From CAZUMH01 sp964621645 (GTDB lineage Bacteria; Zhuqueibacterota; QNDG01; JAGLOF01), in NCBI GenBank assembly GCA_964621645.1, contig CAZUMH010000092.1:1-13964 (forward strand): DNA of 13,964 bases, read 5' to 3'. How positions within the stretch are numbered: the stretch's first letter is position 1; every line of letters begins with the position of its first letter. A model generated the notes under the pieces. The model had not been told where the DNA came from and searched no databases. It saw only the letters and a list, made by a program, of their open reading frames with translations. The position numbers were made by a program, and so were the translations under genes. This document shows, one piece after another, positions 1 to 5,295 of this stretch.

Positions 1-2
1 AG

Positions 3-475
3 GAGAGCGACCTGAAACGTTTTCTCCAGGAGGCCAAGGCAGCAGCGGCCCTGAATCATCCCAATGTCTGTACCATCCACGAAGCTGATGAGACGGAAGA
101 AGGTCAGATTTCATTGGTATGGCCTGCTGCGACGGTAAGACGCTGAAGGAGAAAATGTAAAGCGGTCCTTTGAAAATCAAAGAGGCAGTCGGCATCACAA
201 TTTAAATCGGCGAGGGGTTGACAAAAGCACATAACAAAGAGATAGTCCACCCGGACATAAAACAAGCGAATATTTTAATCACCGAAGATGGCATTGTTAA
301 AATCCTGGACTTTGGGCTGGCGAAACCAGCTGGGCCAGCCCAATTAACCAGAACTGATACAACATTGGGGGCGGTTTCATACATGTCGCCCGAGCAAGTA
401 AAAGGTGAGATCAGAAGCGATTACAGAAAGATCTGCACTGCAACCCAAAAGCCGGCACCAACCATGATTCAATGA
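3..475 (+). pseudogene. Decayed, truncated Hanks-type Ser/Thr protein kinase
   Basis: Pieces of a eukaryotic-type Ser/Thr kinase domain can be read in order but in two frames. Bases 3-118 encode the alpha-C helix region (RFLQEAKAAAALNHPNVCTI); near base 119 the reading moves to another frame (KTLKEKM), which is then cut by stops at 158-160 and 203-205. From 218 an open stretch carries the catalytic loop as IVHPDIKQANIL, the metal-binding DFG in KILDFGLAK, and the activation-segment end YMSPEQVKGE. The usual HRDxKPxN reads HPDIKQAN, so the catalytic-loop Arg and the Pro are both replaced. Similarity stops after VKGE (about base 410); the large C-lobe is missing and the tail to 475 is unrelated. 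The glycine-rich loop would lie upstream of the window. One frame change, two stops, altered catalytic residues and lost C-lobe make this a pseudogene rather than an active kinase. Confidence 0.85.
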
Positions 476-775
476 ATTTGCTTTTATCGAAAAAATTATG
501 TATTTTTTACCATATCATTTCATTCGATTCCGTAAAAAAATCAAGATCCTCTGCTCAGGAAGACGAATTCCAAGAAATTGCGCCCCCTGATGAAGAATTA
601 GCTTGCATCAGGTGCCGCATTTTAGCTTTTCCGTTGTTGCGGGTAGTCTAACAGCTTCCATCGCCGGGGGTGGATGTTTATTCACATTGATCGATGGGTA
701 AAATTTTATTAGGGTCTATTTTTTTCATGATCAGTGTCCGCCAGGAAAGATCAAGTGGTGTCTGATGGAGCGATA
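476..775. other. Gene-poor interval between kinase remnant and signalling locus
   Basis: About 300 AT-leaning bases with no recognisable gene. A 59-codon open stretch (472-651) has no Shine-Dalgarno sequence and no recognisable motif. The interval probably contains the promoter of the downstream signalling genes, but I cannot point to a convincing -35/-10 pair. The T-rich run just before 727 is noted without a functional claim. Confidence 0.5.
767..770 (+). promoter_or_regulatory. Shine-Dalgarno site deciding the start of the RsbW-like gene
   Basis: GGAG lies 5 bases before the ATG at 776. The longer alternative start, GTG at 734, has no such element at a proper distance, so the 776 start is preferred and the protein begins MNSISAEFP. 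Confidence 0.6.
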
Positions 776-1231
776 ATGAATAGTATTTCAGCGGAATTCC
801 CCCGCACCTTAAACTCGTTGGAACGGATCAATAGTTTTATCGATACCTTCGCACATAAAACTGGATTGGATGAACGAACTGTTTTTGAGACAAATCTGGC
901 GATTGAAGAACTGTTCACCAATGCGGTAAAATATGTGAAGAATAACCGGAACCCGGTCAGTATTACCCTGGCGCTTGAGAACGATTGCCTGGAGATAACC
1001 ATCATCGACCGGGATGTGGAATTTTTCGATATTCGCATGAAAGAAGACTACGATTTCAGAAAAAAAATAGAGGAAAGGAAAGTGGGAGGATTGGGAATAC
1101 CGTTGATCCATAAAATGATGGATGAAGTGGATTATCAATACGAAAACGGGAGCAGCATCATCACCTTAAAGAAATTCATGGAGAAAACAGATGTTTCAGA
1201 TCACGATGGACGGAAATCAGTTGATACTTGA
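776..1231 (+). CDS. RsbW/SpoIIAB-like anti-sigma factor serine kinase (HATPase_c_2)
   Basis: A 151-residue GHKL-fold ATPase of the partner-switching type. In this family the kinase either binds a sigma factor or other client, or phosphorylates a STAS antagonist on serine. The N box is clear (EELFTNAVKY, Asn49), as is the glycine-rich G2 lid motif VGGLGIPLIHKM (residues 103-114). The G1 box reads IIDRDVEFFD (residues 77-85): the first Asp is kept but the glycine expected in D-x-G is Asp80, which may weaken ATP binding or be a subfamily trait. Length matches the family. A GTG start at 734 would add 14 residues but lacks a ribosome site. The 3' end overlaps the next gene, a STAS protein, by 41 bases, the usual kinase/antagonist pairing and a sign of translational coupling. 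Its client is not shown by sequence; the nearby ECF sigma factor is one candidate, but ECF factors are not the classical RsbW partners. Confidence 0.85.
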   Translation: MNSISAEFPRTLNSLERINSFIDTFAHKTGLDERTVFETNLAIEELFTNAVKYVKNNRNPVSITLALENDCLEITIIDRDVEFFDIRMKEDYDFRKKIEERKVGGLGIPLIHKMMDEVDYQYENGSSIITLKKFMEKTDVSDHDGRKSVDT

Positions 1232-1472
1232 GGGCCGCTTCGATGCCAGCAGGGAAACCTACGCCCTGGAAATTTTTAATAAGGTTACCGGTACAAAGAC
1301 AGTGGATTTTGCAAGTTTGGCCTATATATCCAGCAGCGGATTGGGTATTTTGCTGGCAACTCAAAAGCGCTTGAAAGAGAAAGGAGAAGAACTGAAACTG
1401 ATCAATATGAACGATCATATCCGGGATATTTTTCATTATGCTGGATTCGACTTAGTTTTTACTATTTTATAA
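1191..1472 (+). CDS. STAS-domain anti-anti-sigma factor (RsbV/SpoIIAA-like)
   Basis: A 93-residue single STAS domain. The core motif is FASLAYISSSGLGILL (residues 40-55). Aligned to SpoIIAA (Met-Asp-Ser58-Ser-Gly), the phospho-acceptor corresponds to Ser48, so it should be regulated by phosphorylation; the preceding Asp is Ser47 here. The N-terminal strands (ITMDGNQLILEGRFDAS) and the helical second half (KRLKEKGEELKLINMNDHIRDIF) follow the family pattern. The ATG at 1191 is preceded by GGAG at a 7-base spacing, inside the kinase gene. Expected role: in the unphosphorylated state it binds the upstream kinase and releases that kinase's client; the RsbU-like phosphatase at 9355 would reset it. 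The protein ends shortly after the last core helix, so it carries no fused sensor domain. Confidence 0.88.
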   Translation: MFQITMDGNQLILEGRFDASRETYALEIFNKVTGTKTVDFASLAYISSSGLGILLATQKRLKEKGEELKLINMNDHIRDIFHYAGFDLVFTIL

Positions 1473-1515
1473 ATTAAAAAATTTTTACCAACTTTTCCCG
1501 CCGAGGTCTGTATTT

Positions 1516-2067
1516 ATGTCAGAAGCAACGGATAAAGAATGCATCCAGCGCTGCTTAAGAGGTAACACCGATGCTTTTTCCCAGCTGGTCGAACGATATC
1601 AGAGACAGGTTTTCAGTATCGCTTACGGGATGACACACAATTATAACGATGCCGAGGATATTACACAAAGCGTATTTTTAAAGGTATACGAAAATCTTGG
1701 ATCTTATAAACAGAAATATAAATTTTTCAGCTGGATATATCGGATTGCGGTAAATGAAACACTGAATTTCATCGAAAAAGAACGACATACCGAAACCTTA
1801 CAGGAGGGAAATGGAGCGTCTGACCAATCACCGGCGGATGTGTATGAAGAGAAAGAAAAAAACAGGATTCTGCATCAGGCGGTGGATTCACTGAGTATTC
1901 CATACAGAATGGTCATTGTTCTCAAGTATTTTAATCAACTGCCCTATATCGACATAGCCTATATTATGGATATACCGGTGAAAAAAGTTAAGTCCCGTCT
2001 GTTTTCCGCCCGACAAATGGTCAGAGATTATATCATGGAAAGAGGATATCCCCGCTATGTCGAATAA
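1516..2067 (+). CDS. ECF-subfamily RNA polymerase sigma factor
   Basis: A 183-residue sigma-70 family protein with only regions 2 and 4, the ECF layout. Region 2.2 is DAEDITQSVFLKVYENLGSY (residues 45-64), followed by region 2.3/2.4 FFSWIYRIAVNETLNFI (70-86). A short polar linker rich in E and K (about 90-117) leads to region 4 (126-173), with LSIPYRMVIVLKYF and the recognition helix part VKKVKSRLFSARQMVRDYI. The ATG follows a GAGG ribosome site. The stop overlaps the start of the anti-sigma gene by 11 bases, the standard sigma/anti-sigma coupling. ECF factors often activate their own operon; I looked for a GGAAC-type -35 upstream of the nearby genes and found none I would defend, so the regulon is unknown. 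Confidence 0.93.
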   Translation: MSEATDKECIQRCLRGNTDAFSQLVERYQRQVFSIAYGMTHNYNDAEDITQSVFLKVYENLGSYKQKYKFFSWIYRIAVNETLNFIEKERHTETLQEGNGASDQSPADVYEEKEKNRILHQAVDSLSIPYRMVIVLKYFNQLPYIDIAYIMDIPVKKVKSRLFSARQMVRDYIMERGYPRYVE

Positions 2068-2857
2068 AAAATTTGAAAATCTGCTTGCCAAGGAATTTGA
2101 AGAAGGGCTCACTGATAAGGAGAGGGAGTGGTTGCAGTCCTATATTGGAACACATCCCCAGGCGGCAGAAATATATCATGGTCATGCGGCAGTTTCGAAA
2201 GTATTAAACAGTACTTCAATTCCGGCTCCCTCTGAAAATCTCGGTAAAAGAATAATGAATTCTATCGATCCCGAACGTTATACGGTGCGGAAACCGGCAT
2301 CAGTCTGGAGCAGGCCAGTCAATGGATTCAGCAGACTTTTTTCACCTGCCAGAGCCCTCACTTTTGCTACCGGACTCGTAATCGGCGCTGTCCTGATGCT
2401 GCTTGTGGCTATCACAGAGGAACAGTCTGTACCGGGGTCAGATGAATTCCTCGGTACGATCGGCCTGCATGGTGCTGGAAGATTCCTCCTTATCCATGAG
2501 GCGGCGATAGATCATGACGATATTACCGGCAGTTTACGGTTCAGTGCCAATAATGATATGATCAGCTGTGATGTCGACATCGACGCTGAGGCATCATTTG
2601 AGCTGACCTTGAGATATGATACAGAATTAATGAGATTTTACGGGGTAACACCCCGCGACAATAATAATATTTCCTTTGTCAAGGACAGCGACAACATACA
2701 CGTGTCCGGATCTGGGGTTTGCAGGTATTGTATCCTGTTTCAGCAGCTTTCTTTTACACCTCAGGAGATCAACCTAATACTGCGGAGTAATAACAGCGAA
2801 GTCCTTTCGAAATCATTTAGATTCGAAAAAACAGAATACGAAGGTTTGAAGCAGTGA
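2057..2857 (+). CDS. Single-pass membrane anti-sigma factor with periplasmic CxxC domain
   Basis: A 266-residue protein whose start overlaps the ECF sigma gene, making it the likely anti-sigma factor. The cytoplasmic N-terminus (about 1-98) begins with a helical segment (LLAKEFEEGLTDKEREWL) typical of anti-sigma domains but lacks the HxxxCxxC zinc motif. One membrane segment (about 100-119, ALTFATGLVIGAVLMLLVAI) follows a basic stretch, so the N-terminus is predicted inside. The remaining 145 residues are periplasmic and beta-rich (for example SGSLRF-like and SFELTLRYD-type strands) with no family I recognise. This part holds Cys171 and a C222-R-Y-C225 pair, which could form disulfides in the periplasm. 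The gene precedes the repeat protein by 87 bases and shares the locus with a PrsW-type protease, whose known relative in Bacillus cuts the anti-sigma factor RsiW. That functional link is inference. Confidence 0.8.
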   Translation: MSNKKFENLLAKEFEEGLTDKEREWLQSYIGTHPQAAEIYHGHAAVSKVLNSTSIPAPSENLGKRIMNSIDPERYTVRKPASVWSRPVNGFSRLFSPARALTFATGLVIGAVLMLLVAITEEQSVPGSDEFLGTIGLHGAGRFLLIHEAAIDHDDITGSLRFSANNDMISCDVDIDAEASFELTLRYDTELMRFYGVTPRDNNNISFVKDSDNIHVSGSGVCRYCILFQQLSFTPQEINLILRSNNSEVLSKSFRFEKTEYEGLKQ

Positions 2858-2944
2858 AACCTGATCAACATTATGGTTTTTCAGATGTAATATAGATAGC
2901 AGAAGAGTTTGATTCACACACTATAAAAGAGCGGGAGGAATGTT

Positions 2945-5071
2945 ATGGCTACCAAACAAGGAAAAAAGCGGCGATTGGGTCTGATGATCAGTTTGTCACT
3001 CGTGGCTGTAGTGGTAGTAGTATATTTTGTTACTCTCTACCCATGGCCCGATTCACTGAATATCAGTGGTACGATCGGCGGTGCGAAGAAGGCCGAGAAA
3101 TTCCGCGCCGAACAAATTTCCGATCAAGATGTGGTGATAAACGATACTGACAGTGGTTTGGCTCAAAACGTTATGACCATGCAGGAGTTTGCTGAATCAC
3201 TGGAACAGAAGCCGGCACTGGAGCGAGCCCAGGCGTTGCAAAAGATGGCGGTACTTGATCGGTGCGCTGTACTGAATAAGATGGCCGCCCTGGAGCGCCA
3301 GGAGGCGTTGGAAAAAATGGCGGTGATTGAACGGGCTGTGACCCTTGAGAAAATGGCCGCCCTTGAAAGAAATTCCATGCTGGACAAGATGGCCATGCTG
3401 GACCGGGCCGCAACGCTGGAGAAAATGGCGGTTCTGGAGCGCCAGAAATACCTGGATCGTCTGGCAGTCCTGGAACGGGCCGCAACGCTGGAAAAAATGG
3501 CAGCAATGCAGCGGGCTGTTTCTCTGGAACAGATGTCGGCGCTTGACCGCACTCAGGCTCTGGATAAGATGGCCGTCCTGGAAAAGGCTCAGGCTTTAAA
3601 TTGCATGGCCGAGCTGCAGCGCCGTGAAGCCCTCGACAAAATGGCAGCTCTGGATAAGACTCAGATGCTGGAAAAGATGGCCAGTCTGGACAAGGCTCAG
3701 GCGAAACTGGATAAGCTGCCGGTTCTGGAACGTGCCCAGGCTTTGGAAAGAATGGCAATACTTGATCGGACCTATGCCCTGCAAAAGATGGCTGTCGGCG
3801 TCAGGGCGGCAACATTGGATAAAATGGCCGCCCTGGATCGGGCTGTTTCGTTGGAAAGACTGGCAGTGTTAGACCGTGCCGTAACACTGGAGAAGATGGC
3901 TTTTCTGGAACGGCGGGAGGCACTTGATCGACTCGTTGTACTTGACCGGGCACAGTCCCTGGAGAAGATGGCCGTCTTGGATCGTAATGCCGTTCTTTTG
4001 GAGATGAAGGCGCTGGAGCGGGCGCGTACATTGGAAAAGATGGCGGTGCTGGAGAGAGCCCAGTCATTAGAAAAGATGGCTGCGCTTGACCGCACCAGAA
4101 GTCTTGAGAAGATGGCAGTGCTGGAACGGGCCCAGGCGTTGGAGAAAATGGCAATTCTGGAACGGACTGAAGCCCTGGAAAAGATGAAGGCGCTGGATCG
4201 GGCCGTAAGTCTGGAAAAGATGGCTCTTGGCGAGCGGGCGGCCACCCTGGAAAAGATGGCTATACTGGAAAGGACCCAGGCCCTGGAAAGGATGGCGGTT
4301 CTGGAAAGAGCCCGGGCTTTGGAAAAAATGGCTGTACAGGAAAGAACTGTGTCCCTCGAACGTTTGGCGCCTCTGGACCGGGCTGCGACAATTCAGAGAA
4401 TGGCATCTCTGCCCCGGCAGGAATCGCTGGAAAAGATGGCGATGCTGGATCGGGCGGCAACCTTGGAAAAACTGCCGGTTCTGCAGCGAACCAGATGCCT
4501 GGAAAAGCTGACCGCCCTCGATCGTACAGCAACCCTGGAAAAGATGGCCACTCTGGAACGGGCCCAGGCGCTGGACTGCATGGCCGAGATGCAGCGCCGG
4601 GAGGCTCTTGATAAAATGACGACTCTGGAAAAGACACAGGCCCTGGAAAAGATGGCCAGTCTTGAGAAACAGCAGGCGGAACTGGACAAGATGGCCGTAC
4701 TGGAACGCGCCAAGGCGCTTGAGAAAATGGCGGTACTGGATCGTGCATACGCTCTGGAAAAGATGGCTATCGGCGCCCGGGCGGCAACTCTGGAAAAGAT
4801 GGCCGTACTTGAAAGAGCCCAGGCACTTGAAAAGATGGCGTTACTTGACAGAGCAGCGACACTGGAGCGACTGGCTGTCCTGGAACGAACTCAAGCCCTG
4901 GAAAAACTCTCTGTTTTAGACAGGGCGGCCACGTTGGAAAAGATGGCTGTGCTCGAAAGAGCCCAGGCACTGGCACAGATGGCTTCTTTGGAGAGGGCTC
5001 AGGCTTTATCGAAGATGCAGCGGCTCGAAAGAACACAAGCTATCGAGAGGATGAGATCGCTGGAAAATTAA
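2945..5071 (+). CDS. Membrane-anchored protein of 51 tandem 12-residue repeats
   Basis: A 708-residue protein that I do not recognise from any named family. A basic N-terminus (KQGKKRR, 4-10) precedes one membrane segment (about 11-31, LGLMISLSLVAVVVVVYFVT), predicting N-in topology with the rest in the periplasm. A linker (about 32-85) leads to 51 full 12-residue units (86-699) and a partial last one. The consensus is L-E-K-M-A-V-L-E-R-A-Q-A, with D for E, R for K, and A/T/S/V at the end. Two units have 13 residues (242-254, 567-579). Gly (285, 429, 610) and Pro (90, 259, 476, 490, 511) are rare, so the array should be strongly helical. L1, M4, L7 and A10 recur every third residue, which does not fit a heptad coiled coil. 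A strong ribosome site (GGGAGGA) precedes the ATG. It lies between the anti-sigma gene and an outer-membrane protein gene; an envelope-spanning or scaffold role is inference. Confidence 0.9.
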   Translation: MATKQGKKRRLGLMISLSLVAVVVVVYFVTLYPWPDSLNISGTIGGAKKAEKFRAEQISDQDVVINDTDSGLAQNVMTMQEFAESLEQKPALERAQALQKMAVLDRCAVLNKMAALERQEALEKMAVIERAVTLEKMAALERNSMLDKMAMLDRAATLEKMAVLERQKYLDRLAVLERAATLEKMAAMQRAVSLEQMSALDRTQALDKMAVLEKAQALNCMAELQRREALDKMAALDKTQMLEKMASLDKAQAKLDKLPVLERAQALERMAILDRTYALQKMAVGVRAATLDKMAALDRAVSLERLAVLDRAVTLEKMAFLERREALDRLVVLDRAQSLEKMAVLDRNAVLLEMKALERARTLEKMAVLERAQSLEKMAALDRTRSLEKMAVLERAQALEKMAILERTEALEKMKALDRAVSLEKMALGERAATLEKMAILERTQALERMAVLERARALEKMAVQERTVSLERLAPLDRAATIQRMASLPRQESLEKMAMLDRAATLEKLPVLQRTRCLEKLTALDRTATLEKMATLERAQALDCMAEMQRREALDKMTTLEKTQALEKMASLEKQQAELDKMAVLERAKALEKMAVLDRAYALEKMAIGARAATLEKMAVLERAQALEKMALLDRAATLERLAVLERTQALEKLSVLDRAATLEKMAVLERAQALAQMASLERAQALSKMQRLERTQAIERMRSLEN
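3560..3814 (+). repeat. Block duplication, copy 1
   Basis: Residues 206-290 of the repeat protein. This seven-unit stretch holds three irregular units in fixed order: a Cys unit (LNCMAELQRREA), a 13-residue unit (LEKMASLDKAQAK) and a Gly unit (LQKMAVGVRAAT). The same order recurs exactly 975 bases downstream; by hand count 64 of 85 residues are identical. Confidence 0.85.
4535..4789 (+). repeat. Block duplication, copy 2
   Basis: Residues 531-615 of the repeat protein, offset by 325 residues from copy 1. The matching irregular units are LDCMAEMQRREA, LEKMASLEKQQAE and LEKMAIGARAAT. Over the first 42 bases of the Cys-unit region (3596 versus 4571) I count 32 identical bases, so the duplication is not recent. 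Confidence 0.85.
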
Positions 5072-5132
5072 CTGCGAAGACTGGATTGTAGCTAGCAGTG
5101 TTTGACTTATTGAAATAATCTTCAGATAATTA

Positions 5133-5172
5133 CCGGAGGGGTGGACTGATGCAGTCAGTCCACCCTCTCCGG
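5133..5172 (+). terminator. Strong hairpin after the repeat gene, possible attenuator
   Basis: The arms ccggaggggtggactga and tcagtccaccctctccgg pair with one bulged base around a 5-base loop (tgcag). It lies 62 bases after the repeat-protein stop and 124 bases before the next start. The 3' side (ctttccgcg) lacks a proper T run, so this may be a weak or partial terminator, or an mRNA-stabilising structure that separates expression of the two halves of the locus. Confidence 0.6.
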
Positions 5173-5295
5173 CTTTCCGCGTATCATAAGGACAATCATA
5201 ACATAGGTTGACACAAATGCAACCCTTTTCATGAGGATCGTATACATTTTTAATCAGTTTTTTTCCAAGCGTTCTCAAACAGGTCGGAGGTTACA

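Larger units (their letters stand above)
3200..5068 (+). repeat. Coding array of degenerate 36-base repeats
   Basis: The array encodes the 12-residue units of the repeat protein. A typical unit reads ctggaaaagatggccgtact followed by a ggaacgggcccaggcg-like second half. Copies differ mostly at third codon positions, so selection appears to act on the protein. Each unit itself looks like two related 18-base halves, LEKMAV and LERAQA, suggesting an older hexad ancestor. Two units are 39 bases long (3668-3706 and 4643-4681). Confidence 0.92.

Noticed and set aside
472..651. 59-codon open stretch after the kinase relic
   Set aside because: No Shine-Dalgarno sequence, no recognisable motif, and it begins inside the decayed kinase tail.
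734..775. Upstream GTG start for the RsbW-like gene
   Set aside because: No ribosome site at a proper distance, whereas ATG 776 has GGAG 5 bases upstream.
3163..5036. Long open stretches on the minus strand and in other + frames across the repeat array (Pro-rich, Ser/Arg-rich or Trp-rich)
   Set aside because: They are by-products of the 36-base periodicity and codon use of the real gene; they lack ribosome sites and sensible composition.
3200..5068. 36-base periodic repeats resembling a CRISPR array
   Set aside because: There are no spacers; repeats are directly adjacent, degenerate at third codon positions, and lie in one open reading frame.
5208..5236. Perfect TTGACA (5208-5213) as a -35 box for the outer-membrane protein gene
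   Set aside because: No acceptable -10 box at 16-18 bases; the TATACA at 5241 is 27 bases away.
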